This document shows positions 48,604 through 58,234 of a stretch of 64,000 nt of DNA, in pieces (the stretch's first letter is position 1; each line of letters starts with the position of its first letter). A program made the position numbers and the translations under genes. The notes beneath the pieces are model-generated. The model did not search any database and was not told where the DNA came from. It saw only the letters and a program-made list of their open reading frames with translations. The DNA comes from Sinomonas sp. P10A9 (GTDB lineage: Bacteria; Actinomycetota; Actinomycetes; Actinomycetales; Micrococcaceae): positions 3,100,001-3,164,000 of the forward strand of contig NZ_CP163302.1 of assembly GCF_041022165.1 (NCBI RefSeq). Direction: 5' to 3'.

Positions 48604-49875
48604 CTACGGCGTAGGGTTCTCCGCGTCGTAGCGGGCGAACCGCGGCTGCGCGACGTGCAGCACCCAGACGAGCGCGATGCACACGAGCGCACCGACCACA
48701 ATCGACCAGCCCTCGCCCAGCCAGGAAGCCGTCCCGCCGGAGAACACGTCCCCGAGGCGGGGACCGCCGCCCACCACCACCGTGAACACCCCCTGGAGGC
48801 GCCCGCGCATCGAGTCCGGAGTCGCGGCCTGGAGGATGGTGGACCGCAGGGCGGCGCTCGTCGAATCGGCGGCTCCGGCCGCGACCATGCACAGGATCGC
48901 GGGCAGGATCCACCACGTGCCTCCGTCCGGCGACGTGCGCCCCGCAGCGAGCACCACGATCCCGAACGCGAGGATGCTGGCCCCCCACGAGACCACTGCC
49001 CACTGGACCCCGCGACCCTGCCAGCGCAGCCGCGCCACCGGCCCGGAGAACAGCCCACCGAGGAACGTCCCGCCGGCGATCCCGGCGAGGAGGGCACCTG
49101 CGGTCGCCGCGCCGCCGCCGAGCGAGAGCACGGCGACGGCCGGGAGTACCGCTCGCGGCATCGCGAAGACCATGGCGCACATGTCGATGAGGAACGTCAT
49201 GCGGATGTTCGGCCTCGTCCCGAGGAAGCCGAAGCCCTCCGCGACGGAACGGAGGCCGGCCCTCCGCACCGTGCCCTCGGGCGGGAGCGGGGGGAGGCGG
49301 AACAGCGCCCACATGGCCACCGTGAAGCTCGCGACGTCGATCGTGTAGGTCCAGCCGTAGCCGACCGTCGCCACAAGGGCCCCCGCGAGGAGCGGGCCTG
49401 CTGCGCCGCCGAGGCCGAAGGTGATCATGTTGAGCGCGTTCGCCGCGGCAAGCTTATCCGGGCGGATGAGCCGCGGGATGATGGCACTGCGGGCTGGCAT
49501 GTTGATGCCTGTCCCCAGCGCCTGGAGCCCCACGAGGACGTACACCAGCAGGACGTTCCCAAGCTGCAGCCAGGCCTGCAGGGCGATGAGCGCGCTCGTG
49601 CCCCACAGCAGCCACGACGAGAGGAGCGCGACCGTGCGTCGGTCATGCGCGTCCACGATCGCGCCGCCGTAGAGCCCGGCGAACACGAACGGCAGCAGTG
49701 CCACGAGGCCCAGCAGCCCCACATTGAAGCTCGAGTGCGTGAGGGCATAGACCTGCAAGCTCACGGCCGTGACCGTCAGCTGGGAGCCGAGGATGCTCAG
49801 CAGCTGGCCGATCCACATGCGCCGGAATTCGAGGCTTTCCGTCAGCGGGGAAGTATCGGCCAAGAGGGTGCGCAC
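48604..49875 (-). CDS. MFS transporter (EntS/DHA3-type)
   Basis: The 423-residue transporter has twelve predicted membrane segments and the family start SLEFRRMWIGQLLSILGSQLTVTAVSLQVYALT, followed by GAIVDAHDRRTVALLS and NMPARSAIIPRLI. It matches the EntS/macrolide-efflux-like DHA3 branch of MFS. The start is a GTG at 49875; TAGGCT ends 6 nt before it, so the message is probably leaderless. The substrate is unknown. Confidence 0.88.
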   Translation of the reverse strand: MRTLLADTSPLTESLEFRRMWIGQLLSILGSQLTVTAVSLQVYALTHSSFNVGLLGLVALLPFVFAGLYGGAIVDAHDRRTVALLSSWLLWGTSALIALQAWLQLGNVLLVYVLVGLQALGTGINMPARSAIIPRLIRPDKLAAANALNMITFGLGGAAGPLLAGALVATVGYGWTYTIDVASFTVAMWALFRLPPLPPEGTVRRAGLRSVAEGFGFLGTRPNIRMTFLIDMCAMVFAMPRAVLPAVAVLSLGGGAATAGALLAGIAGGTFLGGLFSGPVARLRWQGRGVQWAVVSWGASILAFGIVVLAAGRTSPDGGTWWILPAILCMVAAGAADSTSAALRSTILQAATPDSMRGRLQGVFTVVVGGGPRLGDVFSGGTASWLGEGWSIVVGALVCIALVWVLHVAQPRFARYDAENPTP

Positions 49876-49979
49876 CGCAATAGCCTAGTGCCGCTGTGCG
49901 GGCTCACCGCCCGTGCCGCGCACGACCCCTGTGGCCCGCCTTCGCTGTGCCCGGCGGGTGTCGTGGTGGTCGCCACGGA

Positions 49980-50972
49980 TCACCCGAGCCGCTGGACGAC
50001 CTCCGCGGGCGCGAAGAACCGGCGGCTGCCTTCGACCTCGTGCACCAATCGGGTGATAGCCGCGTTGACGGGCGCCTCGATGCCGAGCGCGCGGGCGCGC
50101 TCGGCGACGGCACCGTTGAGGTAGTCGATCTCGGTGGGCAGGCCACGATGGACGCTCTGGAGAGTTGAGCCGAGGACCGGCTCACTGCCGAGCCGCCGTG
50201 CCATGATGCGCAGCAGGAGGCGTCCGACGGCGGGCGGCGCGGATCCGAGCAGACCGAGCGTGAGCGGGTTCATTCCCTCGAGGGAACCGAACCCCACGCC
50301 CTGCCTCCGCCCAATGTGGATGGCCTCGCGCATGCTCGCGAGGACGGCGCCGCACAGCCTGGAGTCGGCGATGGTGGACTGGACGCTCATCCCCGTGATG
50401 GCGGGCATCGCATTGATCTGGTTGACGACCAGCTTGGTCCACTGGCAGCCGACGAAGTTCCCCACCGCCTTGGCGGAGATGCCGGAACTCAGGACGCCGG
50501 CCGCGTTGACGGCGTCGGCCGTGGGCTCGCCGTCGCCCGCGCCGAGGTAGAGCGGCCCCGGGACGAGGGCCCTGACATGGCCCGGGGCCGGGCAGTCCGC
50601 GGCGAAGAAGGCGATGGCGCCGATGGTGGGTGAGCCTCCGTGGAGCCTTTGCGCTTGGGCCAGCCCGTCGAGCCCGTTCTGCACCACCACGAGCGGGACC
50701 CCCTCGAGGGCCGCGGCGTTGGCCCGGATAGCGTCCGCCTCGTCCTGGGCCTTCACGCTGATCAAGGCGAGGTCGGGCGCCGTCGTGAGCCGCTCGCCGG
50801 CGGCGATCTGTGCGACGTGCTCGCCCCAGGCTCCGGAGAGGTGGATCCCGCCGCTCTTGATCGCGGCGAGCCGGTCACCACGGGCCGTCGCTTCGACGGT
50901 GTGGCCGGCGCGGTCCATCAGGGCCGCGATGGTTCCACCGATCGCACCGGCTCCGATCACGCCCAGCTTCAT
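49980..50972 (-). CDS. panE: 2-dehydropantoate 2-reductase
   Basis: The 330-residue NADPH-dependent ketopantoate reductase acts in pantothenate synthesis. It has the Rossmann motif VIGAGAIGGTIAALMDRAGH, VKAQDEADAI with the conserved Lys, VVQNGLDG, and the C-terminal KLVVNQINAMPAITG helix with catalytic Lys/Asn residues. The ATG follows AGGAG at 7 nt. No other pan gene is adjacent. Paralogues of unknown substrate exist in this family, so the specific reaction is likely but not certain. Confidence 0.88.
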   Translation of the reverse strand: MKLGVIGAGAIGGTIAALMDRAGHTVEATARGDRLAAIKSGGIHLSGAWGEHVAQIAAGERLTTAPDLALISVKAQDEADAIRANAAALEGVPLVVVQNGLDGLAQAQRLHGGSPTIGAIAFFAADCPAPGHVRALVPGPLYLGAGDGEPTADAVNAAGVLSSGISAKAVGNFVGCQWTKLVVNQINAMPAITGMSVQSTIADSRLCGAVLASMREAIHIGRRQGVGFGSLEGMNPLTLGLLGSAPPAVGRLLLRIMARRLGSEPVLGSTLQSVHRGLPTEIDYLNGAVAERARALGIEAPVNAAITRLVHEVEGSRRFFAPAEVVQRLG

Positions 50973-51075
50973 GGCACGGCTCCTATCCGCACAGGACCAC
51001 GATCAGTAGATCACTGAGGGGCAGCATGGCGGAAGGAGACGACGAGCGGCGGATCGGGCTTCTAACCGATCTGGA

Positions 51076-51954
51076 CTACTGGCCGATCTGGCGTCCCGCC
51101 ATCTGCTCGAGGCGCGCGATCCTGTCCGCCATCGGCGGGTGGGTCGAGAACATGCGCTGGAGGCCCGCTCCGCCGCGGAACGGGTTGGCGATCATGAGGT
51201 GGGAGGCGTTGACGAGCTTCTGGTCGTCCGCTGGGAGCGGCGCCGCACGGACTCCGCCCTCGATCTTGTTCAGCGCCGAGGCAAGCGCGAGCGGGTCGCC
51301 CGTGAGCTGGGAGCCGTCCTCATCCGCGTCGTACTCCCGCGTGCGGGAGATCGCGAGCTGGATGAGCGAGGCCGCGAACGGCGCGAGGAGGCTCAGCGCG
51401 AGCAGCGCGAACGGGTTCGCGTTGCGGTCCCGGCCTCCCCCGAAGAACATCGCGAACTGCGCTACGGAGGTGATGACCCCGGCCACGGCCGCGGCGATCG
51501 AGGACGTGAGGATGTCCCTGTTGTAGACGTGCATGAGCTCGTGCCCGAGCACCCCGCGCAGCTCACGAGCGTCGAGCAGCTGGAGGATTCCCTCGGTGCA
51601 GCAGACTGCGGCGTTCTTGGGGTCCCGACCCGTCGCGAACGCATTCGGGGACTGCGTCGGGGAGATGTAGATGCGCGGCATCGACTGGTTGGCGCGCTGC
51701 GAGAGCTCACGGACGATCTGGTAGAGCCCCGGCGCCTGCTCCTCGGTGACGGGATAGGCCTGCATCGCGCGCAGCGCGATCTTGTCGCTGTTCCAGTAGC
51801 TGTAGAACGTCACGGCGACCCCGAGGGCGGCGAAGATCAGGATCGGCGATCCGCTCCGCGACCAGACGCCCACGAGCGCCCCGATTCCCAGCAGTACCGC
51901 CCAGAGCACGCCGAAGAGTGTGGCCGTCTTGAGCCCGTTGTGGTGTTTGTGCAC
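51076..51954 (-). CDS. htpX: Zinc metalloprotease HtpX
   Basis: This 292-residue membrane protease of the M48B family takes part in quality control of membrane proteins. It has two N-terminal hydrophobic segments, the zinc motif [14 protein letters not shown], the preceding [17 protein letters not shown] substrate-edge block, and [17 protein letters not shown] with the third zinc ligand. The GTG at 51954 follows AGGAGGAACC. It is divergent from the Fur-family gene across a region with iron-box-like sites. Confidence 0.95.
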   Translation of the reverse strand: MHKHHNGLKTATLFGVLWAVLLGIGALVGVWSRSGSPILIFAALGVAVTFYSYWNSDKIALRAMQAYPVTEEQAPGLYQIVRELSQRANQSMPRIYISPTQSPNAFATGRDPKNAAVCCTEGILQLLDARELRGVLGHELMHVYNRDILTSSIAAAVAGVITSVAQFAMFFGGGRDRNANPFALLALSLLAPFAASLIQLAISRTREYDADEDGSQLTGDPLALASALNKIEGGVRAAPLPADDQKLVNASHLMIANPFRGGAGLQRMFSTHPPMADRIARLEQMAGRQIGQ

Positions 51955-52013
51955 GGTTCCTCCTGTACCTCCTGCCGCTTCAACGAGTATGGCCCCCCGC
52001 GCAGTTCCGCGGG

Positions 52014-52054
52014 ATCGGTTAGGCTCACCTTATTGTGAACTTATCAAAATAAGT
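52014..52054. promoter_or_regulatory. IdeR/DtxR-like box and Fur-type inverted repeat upstream of the Fur-family gene
   Basis: Bases 52014..52032 match the 19-bp DtxR/IdeR consensus at 15 positions by my count; the core GTTAGGCTCACC is the best part. Just downstream ACTTAT-CAAA-ATAAGT (52039..52054) is a perfect inverted repeat, 14 bp before the ATG, suited to autoregulation by the Fur-family protein. Confidence 0.55.
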
Positions 52055-52068
52055 GTTTGAATGAGGCC

Positions 52069-52530
52069 ATGGAACCGAGCGCGGAGCACATCGAATGGGC
52101 AACTGCCCTGCGAGCTCACGGACGCCGGGTCACCAAGCAGCGACTTGCGGTGCTGGGGGCCATCGAGTCTCATCCGCACTCCTCGGCAGACGCGATTCTG
52201 GCCGCGGCCCGTGACGATCTGCCGGAGATCACTCCGCAGTCCGTCTACGTGGTCCTCGGCGACCTCACGGACCTCGGCATGCTGCGCCGCTTCGAACCGC
52301 CGCACTCCCCCGCCCTCTACGAGACGCGGGTCGGCGACAACCACCACCACGCGATCTGCTCGGTGTGCGGTCGCGTCGAGGACGTCGAGTGCGCCGTCGG
52401 CCATGCCCCCTGCCTCACCCCCAGCAATACCCACGGGATGACGATCATGATCGCGGACGTGACGTATATCGGCCTCTGCGCCGAGTGCGCCGCGAAGACT
52501 GCTCCGTCCGCTCCCACCCCCGCGGTCTGA
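52069..52530 (+). CDS. Fur-family (FurA/CatR-like) metalloregulator
   Basis: The 153-residue protein has an N-terminal winged helix (RAHGRRVTKQRLAVLGAIESHPHSSADAILAAA, PEITPQSVYVVLGDL) and a metal-binding dimerisation domain with YETRVGDNHHHAICSVCGRVEDV and GLCAECAAK, two CxxC zinc sites and a HHH sensor stretch. It lies 66 bp upstream of the catalase gene, the arrangement of furA/catR-type peroxide sensors. Repression of catalase, relieved by peroxide, is inferred. Confidence 0.9.
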   Translation: MEPSAEHIEWATALRAHGRRVTKQRLAVLGAIESHPHSSADAILAAARDDLPEITPQSVYVVLGDLTDLGMLRRFEPPHSPALYETRVGDNHHHAICSVCGRVEDVECAVGHAPCLTPSNTHGMTIMIADVTYIGLCAECAAKTAPSAPTPAV

Positions 52531-52596
52531 ACCGCACCACAGCTCCCCTCCCACGAAACCAGTACAGCGCAGTACGCGCGGAACAGAAGGAGAGAC

Positions 52597-54051
52597 ATGA
52601 CGGTCAACTACTCGACCACCCAGTCCGGCGCCCCGGTCGCCTCGGATGCGCACGCCCAGTCAGTCGGTGCTGACGGCGCGATCATCCTCACGGATCACTA
52701 CCTGATCGAGAAGCTCGCCCAGTTCAACCGCGAGCGCGTGCCGGAGCGCGTGGTCCACGCCAAGGGCGGCGGGGCCTTCGGCGTCTTCAAGACCACCGAG
52801 GATGTCTCGAAGTACACCAAGGCGGCCCTCTTCCAGCCGGACGTCGAGACCGAGATGCTCATCCGCTTCTCCTCGGTGGCCGGCGAGAACGGTTCCCCCG
52901 ACACGTGGCGCGATCCGCGTGGGTTCGCCGTCAAGTTCTACACGACCGAGGGCAACTACGACCTCGTGGGCAACAACACCCCGGTGTTCTTCATCCGCGA
53001 CGGCATCAAGTTCCCCGACTTCATCCACTCCCAGAAGCGACTCCCGGGCAGCCACCTCCGCGACGCGGACATGCAGTGGGACTTCTGGACGCTCTCCCCG
53101 GAGTCCGCCCACCAGGTGACGTGGCTCATGGGCGACCGCGGCCTGCCGAAGACGTGGCGCAACATGCAGGGCTACGGCTCGCACACCTACCAGTGGATCA
53201 ACGCCGAGGGCGAGCGCTTCTGGGTCAAGTACCACTTCCACACGAACCAGGGCGTCGAGAACCTCACGGGCGAGGAGGCCGAGCGGATCGCCGGCGAGAA
53301 CGCCGACTACTACATCCAGGACCTCTACGAGAACATCGCCGAGGCCAACTTCCCGAGCTGGGACCTCTTCGTCCAGGTCATGCCGTACGAGGACGCCAAG
53401 ACCTACCGGTACAACCCGTTCGATCTGACGAAGACGTGGTCCAAGGAGGACTACCCGCTCATCAAGGTCGGCACGATGGAGCTCAACCGGAACCCGGAGA
53501 ACTACTTCGCGCAGATCGAGCAGGCCGCGTTCGCGCCGTCGAACTTCGTGCCTGGCATCGCCGGGTCGCCGGACAAGATGCTCCAGGCGCGCATCTTCTC
53601 CTACGCTGACGCGCACCGCTACCGCGTGGGCACGAACCACGCGCAGATCCCGGTCAACGCACCGAAGAGCGAGGTGCGCAACTACAGCCAGGACGGCGCC
53701 GGCCGCCTGAGCTTCAACTCTCCCGCCGCCCCGGTCTACGCGCCGAACTCGCTCGGCGGCCCGGCCGCCGTCGAGTCCTCTGTGGCTGGCGGCGTCGGCG
53801 GCGGCTGGGAGAACGACGGCGAGCTGACCCTCGCCGCCCACTCCCTCCACGCCGAGGATGGCGACTTCGTGCAGCCGGGCATCCTCTACCGCGAGGTGTT
53901 CGACGACGCTGCGCGCGCCCGCTTCCTCGACACGATCGCAGGCGCCGTCGGGGGTGTGACGAGGGAGGACATCAAGGAGCGTGCGATCCAGTACTGGACG
54001 AACGTCGATGCCGACCTCGGCGCCAAACTCCGAGCAGAGCTCGGCAGGTAG
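52597..54051 (+). CDS. katA: Haem catalase (small subunit, clade 3)
   Basis: The 484-residue enzyme decomposes hydrogen peroxide. It has [18 protein letters not shown] with the catalytic His, VRFS-type block [28 protein letters not shown], the active Asn in [12 protein letters not shown], and the haem-ligand Tyr in [14 protein letters not shown]. Length places it among small-subunit catalases. The ATG follows AAGGAGAG. It forms a unit with the Fur-family gene. A 20-bp-arm hairpin at 54092..54133 terminates it. Confidence 0.97.
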   Translation: MTVNYSTTQSGAPVASDAHAQSVGADGAIILTDHYLIEKLAQFNRERVPERVVHAKGGGAFGVFKTTEDVSKYTKAALFQPDVETEMLIRFSSVAGENGSPDTWRDPRGFAVKFYTTEGNYDLVGNNTPVFFIRDGIKFPDFIHSQKRLPGSHLRDADMQWDFWTLSPESAHQVTWLMGDRGLPKTWRNMQGYGSHTYQWINAEGERFWVKYHFHTNQGVENLTGEEAERIAGENADYYIQDLYENIAEANFPSWDLFVQVMPYEDAKTYRYNPFDLTKTWSKEDYPLIKVGTMELNRNPENYFAQIEQAAFAPSNFVPGIAGSPDKMLQARIFSYADAHRYRVGTNHAQIPVNAPKSEVRNYSQDGAGRLSFNSPAAPVYAPNSLGGPAAVESSVAGGVGGGWENDGELTLAAHSLHAEDGDFVQPGILYREVFDDAARARFLDTIAGAVGGVTREDIKERAIQYWTNVDADLGAKLRAELGR

Positions 54052-54091
54052 AAGCTCGGCAAGTCAAGTCTCAGGCAACCCGAGCCTGATC

Positions 54092-54133
54092 CACGGGGAA
54101 GGCCCGGTGCACATGCACCGGGCCTTCCCCGTG
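54092..54133 (+). terminator. Catalase terminator hairpin
   Basis: Inverted repeat arms of 20 bp (CACGGGGAAGGCCCGGTGCA and its complement) separated by 2 nt lie 40 bp beyond the catalase stop, between convergent genes. There is no long T-tract; the stem is very stable. A smaller hairpin (CAGGC/GCCTG) precedes it at about 54072. Confidence 0.8.
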
Positions 54134-54159
54134 TGGAGCCGCAGTCCGATGGTCCCGCA

Positions 54160-54759
54160 TCAGGACACGCGGTGATGGGCCGCCCCTTCGTACTGCGCGA
54201 CGAACGCCTCGGACAGGAGGTCGAAGCTCTCGAGCACGGCGCGCTTGTCCCCCGTGATGACGAAGTCGTAGAGGAGCCCAAGGATCGATCCGACGTAGAG
54301 TCGCGCCAAGGCATCAGCCCGTTTGGCCGCGACGCCCTGGCCGCGCAGCCAGCGCGCGAGGAACCCGCGCCAGCGCGCGTAGCTCGCGACGCCGGCTCCC
54401 CGCGGTCGCTCGGCCACCACGTCCTGAACGGACGCCTCGAACTCGAGGCGCTGGAGGTGCCGGCCGCGGTGGTCGAGACACAGTTCGAACGCCTTGCGGG
54501 CCCACACCACAAAATCGTTGGGCGAGGCGGATGCGGGAGTCCCGGACTCGAGGGGCTCGTATCGCCCCATGATGCCGTGGATGATCTCCGTGACGAGCTG
54601 CTCGCGGCTGCCGAAGTGGTAGACGAGCACATAGCTGCTGATGCCCAGTCCGTCCGCGAGGCTGCGGAAGGTCAGGTCGGCGAGGGTCGAATCGAGGAGG
54701 AAGTCCAGGATCTGGTCGAGCAGTTCGTACTTGCGTTCGGGCCGTGGGGGTCTCGCCAT
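54160..54759 (-). CDS. TetR-family regulator
   Basis: This 199-residue regulator has an N-terminal HTH (LLDQILDFLLDSTLADLTFRSLADGLGISSYVLVYHFGSREQLVTEI; helix three SSYVLVYHF) and a TetR_C-like ligand domain. The ATG at 54759 is preferred: TATGAT ends 7 nt before it, fitting a leaderless message; an ATG 24 bp upstream is possible. It lies 78 bp downstream of the permease stop on the same strand and may regulate it. TTGT-G-ACAA at about 54792 is a possible operator. Confidence 0.88.
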   Translation of the reverse strand: MARPPRPERKYELLDQILDFLLDSTLADLTFRSLADGLGISSYVLVYHFGSREQLVTEIIHGIMGRYEPLESGTPASASPNDFVVWARKAFELCLDHRGRHLQRLEFEASVQDVVAERPRGAGVASYARWRGFLARWLRGQGVAAKRADALARLYVGSILGLLYDFVITGDKRAVLESFDLLSEAFVAQYEGAAHHRVS

Positions 54760-54837
54760 GACGCCCATCATAGACTCGATCACTCATCTTTGTGACAAGA
54801 CTTGCAATATCTTGCCCACTTCCTGCACAGCACGCGA

Positions 54838-56346
54838 CTACTTCGGAGCGTCCTCGACTGCTCGGCGCTCCGCTGCGAAGCGCTCGTTGAGTCGCGAATG
54901 GCGCTGGCCATACGTGAAGTAGATGAGGAGGCCTACCACGAGCCAGCCCGCGAAGTAGATCCACGTCTCGACCGCGAGGTTGGTCATGAGGTACAGGCAC
55001 AGGAGAGCGGAGACGATCGGGATCACCTTGCCGAACGGCACCCGGAAGGCCGGCTTGAGGTCGGGGCGCTTCCGGCGCAGGACGATGATGCCGAGGCTGA
55101 CGACGACGAATGCCGAGAGCGTGCCGATGTTGATCATCTCCTCGAGCACGTCCACCTTCGTGAGGCCCGCAACGAGGGCCACCGCAACGCCGCAGATGAT
55201 CTGCACGCGTGCCGGCGTGGAGCGCTTGGCGCTTGTCACGGACAACGCGTGCGGGAGGAGTCCATCGCGGCTCATCGCGAGGATCACCCGGGCGAGGCCC
55301 ATGAGGAGCACCATGATCACGGTGGTCAGGCCGACGAGGGAGCCGAACGCGATGACCTTGGCGGCATCGGTGTTGCCCACGGCTTCGAACGCGGTGGTGA
55401 GGGTCGGCGCCTCGGCCTGGGCCAAGACCGTGTAGGGCACCATCCCCGTCAGCGCGAGGGAGACGAGGATGTAGAGGAGCGTCACGATGGCCAGACCACC
55501 GAAGATCCCCCGCGGGAGCGTCTTCTGCGGGTCCTTGACCTCCTCGGCGCTCGTGGCCACGACATCGAAGCCGATGAACGCGAAGAAGACGAGTGCCGCC
55601 CCGCCGAACACGCCGAAGAGTCCGTAGTGGGCCGGGGCCGAGCCGGTGAGGAACGAGAACAGGGACTGCTGGAGGACCTCGGTGCCACCCGCGCTCTTCG
55701 CGGCCACGGCGTCCGGAATGAAGGGCGCGAAGTTCTCGGCCTTGACGTAGAAGAAGCCGACGACGATCACGAACAGCACGACGGCGATCTTGATGACCGT
55801 GAAGACGTTGGCAACCCGGGCCGAGAGTTTGGTGCCAATCACGAGGAGCGCCGTGAAGACCGCGACGATGAGGAAGGGCCCCCACACAAGCTCGATGGGT
55901 CCGAACTGGATGCTGGGCGGGACATCGAGGCCTGCGAGCGAGAACACCTTGCTGAGGTAGATGCCCCAGTACTTGGCGATCACCGCAGCAGCTGTGAAGA
56001 GCTCGAGGATGAGGTTCCACCCGATGATCCAGGCCAGCAGCTCGCCCATCGTCGCATAGGTGAAGACGTAGGCCGAGCCGGCAACCGGGATCGCGGTGGC
56101 GAATTCGGCGTAGCACATGATCGCGAGCGCGCACGCGACGGCGGCGATGGCGAAGGAGAGCGTGACCGCGGGGCCGGCGAAGTTGGCTGCGGCCTTGGCA
56201 CCGACGGAGAAGATGCCGGCGCCCACTGCGACGGCAACTCCCATGATCATGAGGTCCCACGTGCTCAGCGAGCGTTTGAGACGGCGACCCGGCTCGTGTG
56301 TCTCGGCGATAGTCGCCTCGATCGGCTTGGTGCGGAAAATCTGCAT
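54838..56346 (-). CDS. APC-family amino-acid permease
   Basis: This 502-residue transporter of the amino acid-polyamine-organocation family (YfnA/cationic amino-acid type) has twelve or more membrane segments. It has WDLMIMGVAVAVGAGIFSVGAKAAANFAGPAV (segment 1 with GxG), AYVFTYATMGELLAWIIGWNLILE and GFDVVATSAEEVKDPQKTLPRGI. The ATG at 56346 follows AGGAG at 6 nt; 11 upstream in-frame codons lack such a signal. It probably imports an amino acid; the exact one is unknown. Confidence 0.92.
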   Translation of the reverse strand: MQIFRTKPIEATIAETHEPGRRLKRSLSTWDLMIMGVAVAVGAGIFSVGAKAAANFAGPAVTLSFAIAAVACALAIMCYAEFATAIPVAGSAYVFTYATMGELLAWIIGWNLILELFTAAAVIAKYWGIYLSKVFSLAGLDVPPSIQFGPIELVWGPFLIVAVFTALLVIGTKLSARVANVFTVIKIAVVLFVIVVGFFYVKAENFAPFIPDAVAAKSAGGTEVLQQSLFSFLTGSAPAHYGLFGVFGGAALVFFAFIGFDVVATSAEEVKDPQKTLPRGIFGGLAIVTLLYILVSLALTGMVPYTVLAQAEAPTLTTAFEAVGNTDAAKVIAFGSLVGLTTVIMVLLMGLARVILAMSRDGLLPHALSVTSAKRSTPARVQIICGVAVALVAGLTKVDVLEEMINIGTLSAFVVVSLGIIVLRRKRPDLKPAFRVPFGKVIPIVSALLCLYLMTNLAVETWIYFAGWLVVGLLIYFTYGQRHSRLNERFAAERRAVEDAPK

Positions 56347-56466
56347 CCCGGACTCCTGATGCTTCAGGGAATTGAACAAACCCGTCTACTTTACGAGTCC
56401 AGCCAGTGAGATCTTCACCGGGTCTCACATGATGAGACGACTCGTGCGGACTCCGGCGCCGCGGGT

Positions 56467-58083
56467 TCAGGTGCCGAAGGTGACCGGCTGGGCCAGCGTG
56501 CCGAGCGACGCCGTGGCGCTGACCCCCGACAGCGACTGCTGGGTGGTGGTCCAGACGACGCCCACTGCAGGAAGCGCCCCGCCCTTGAGCACGCCTTGAT
56601 GCGCGCAGTGCACGGTGCTGCCCGTGGTCGTGCAGTTCCAGCCGTTGCCAGTCACGGTGAACGTGCCCTGGGCGGTCCCGGGGTACGTGATGTCGAGTGT
56701 GACCGTGGCCGTCTGCTGCTTCCCCGAGGCGAGGTCCGCCGATACCGCGAACGTGTCGGTCCGCTGCCCGCGGCTCGCGGACCACGTCTGGGCGAGCGAG
56801 CCCGACAAGACGTAGGGGAACCCCATCGGGGCTGGCGCTGGGCTGGCAGTGGGCGCAGGCGTGGTGGGGACGGCAGCGGGCGCAACCGCCACGAGCGGCG
56901 CCGGAGCGGCAGCAAGGGGGACCAGCACCGGCGCGGGTCCGGCCGGTGGCGCGACGGGCACTGCTGCCGGCGGATCATAGGCCAGCGCGGGTGTCTCATC
57001 GACTGGGGCGGACTCCGGCGCCGGTTCCTCGGGGATCGGCGATGCCGCAGACTCAGCCGTCACGGCCGGTGCGGGAGTACTGGGTGCGGGAAGGCTCGGC
57101 GTGACAGCTGCCGCGGGGGGCTGCTCCGACGTCGTCTGCGCCTCCAGCACCCCGAACGCGATGCCGCCGGCCACGACGGTGACGGTCGCGGCGCCGGCAA
57201 GGACCGCGTTGCCGATGCCGATCTTCTCGATGACCTGCCGGAACCACTCGGCGATGCCGAGGAAGATCCCGCCCACGGCCGCCTTCGACGCAGCCACGGG
57301 GACGAAGGCGAGGCCCGTGACGAGCGGGAAGACGACGCCCCGCATGCCGTAGCCCACGTCTTGGATCTGCAGGAGGGCAGCGGTGCACCGAGGGCATTCC
57401 TCGAGGTGCTCTCTCACCTTCGCCTCGTTGCGGGGGCTCAGGGCGCCACGCGCGTGGGCACCGAGCTTGTCGGCGAATGGCGCGCACTCGTCCTCGACCG
57501 CGCTCGCATCCACATGGGCTTGGAGGTAGGCCTGCCGCAGCCCCTCCCGGGCGCGCAGCGCCAGCGCCGAGACGCCGTTGGCCGAGAGCCCTAGCAGCGG
57601 GGCCACGGCCGCAGGCGTCAGGCCGTCCACCTCGGTGTACCAGAGAACGGCCTGCCAGCGCTCCGGGAGAGTCCTGAAGGCCGTCGAGACGGTGTCCGAT
57701 TCGAAGCCCACCATGACCGGGTCGTCGTAGACCTGCTCTCCCTCATACTTCTCCATCTCGTCGCTGGGCGTCTGGCGGCTCGCCTTGACGTTGCCGCGGG
57801 CCGCGAGCCGCGAAATGGAGGTGAAGAGGTACGCGCGGAAGAAGACGTCAGGACCCGAGCCGCCCGTGATCGCGGTGAAGACGTTCGTGAAGCCCTCGGC
57901 CGCGAGATCCTCAGCGTCCGAGGCGTTGCGGGCGTACCGGCGGGCAAGGCCCACGGCCGCGGCGCGATGGCGGCTGAAGAGCTCGCCGTAGGCCTCAGTG
58001 TCACCTGCGCGCACCTGCGAGATGAGCTCGGCGTCGCTCGCCGTCTCGGGGGCTTCTCCCACCAGTGCATCTGTCGCCGTCAT
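56467..58083 (-). CDS. ECF sigma factor fused to anti-sigma, membrane anchor and secreted domain
   Basis: The 538-residue protein starts with sigma region 2 (ELFSRHRAAAVGLARRYARNASDAEDLAAEGF, residues about 33-65) and region 4 (LPERWQAVLWYTEVDGLTPAAVAPLLGLSANGVSALALRAREGLR, 139-185). A zinc anti-sigma motif follows (HARGALSP...REHLEECPRC, His226, Cys230, Cys233), then membrane segments near 250-265 and 290-313. A Pro/Ala-rich linker leads to a C-terminal beta domain with a Cys pair (GNGWNCTTTGSTVHC). This matches the ECF52-like idea of a membrane-tethered sigma with built-in anti-sigma. The ATG at 58083 lacks a strong ribosome site. Confidence 0.88.
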   Translation of the reverse strand: MTATDALVGEAPETASDAELISQVRAGDTEAYGELFSRHRAAAVGLARRYARNASDAEDLAAEGFTNVFTAITGGSGPDVFFRAYLFTSISRLAARGNVKASRQTPSDEMEKYEGEQVYDDPVMVGFESDTVSTAFRTLPERWQAVLWYTEVDGLTPAAVAPLLGLSANGVSALALRAREGLRQAYLQAHVDASAVEDECAPFADKLGAHARGALSPRNEAKVREHLEECPRCTAALLQIQDVGYGMRGVVFPLVTGLAFVPVAASKAAVGGIFLGIAEWFRQVIEKIGIGNAVLAGAATVTVVAGGIAFGVLEAQTTSEQPPAAAVTPSLPAPSTPAPAVTAESAASPIPEEPAPESAPVDETPALAYDPPAAVPVAPPAGPAPVLVPLAAAPAPLVAVAPAAVPTTPAPTASPAPAPMGFPYVLSGSLAQTWSASRGQRTDTFAVSADLASGKQQTATVTLDITYPGTAQGTFTVTGNGWNCTTTGSTVHCAHQGVLKGGALPAVGVVWTTTQQSLSGVSATASLGTLAQPVTFGT

Positions 58084-58234
58084 GAGTGGCTGTCCCCCCG
58101 CCCGCACGTGTCCGTAGTGTGCTGACTCGGTGCCATCAGTGGCGCGGCCCGGACGCAACACAGGCCCGCTGGTGCAGACGGGCCCCGGGCCATTCTATGA
58201 CGCGGTCCCCGAAGGCCGGCAGCGCAGCCGGCGC

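Noticed and set aside
48655..50124. 489-codon plus-strand ORF opposite the MFS gene
   Set aside because: It is antisense to a clear twelve-helix transporter and has no motifs of its own.
54314..56785. 823-codon minus ORF over the TetR and permease genes
   Set aside because: It is a frame-shifted shadow of both genes, Arg/His/Gly-rich throughout.
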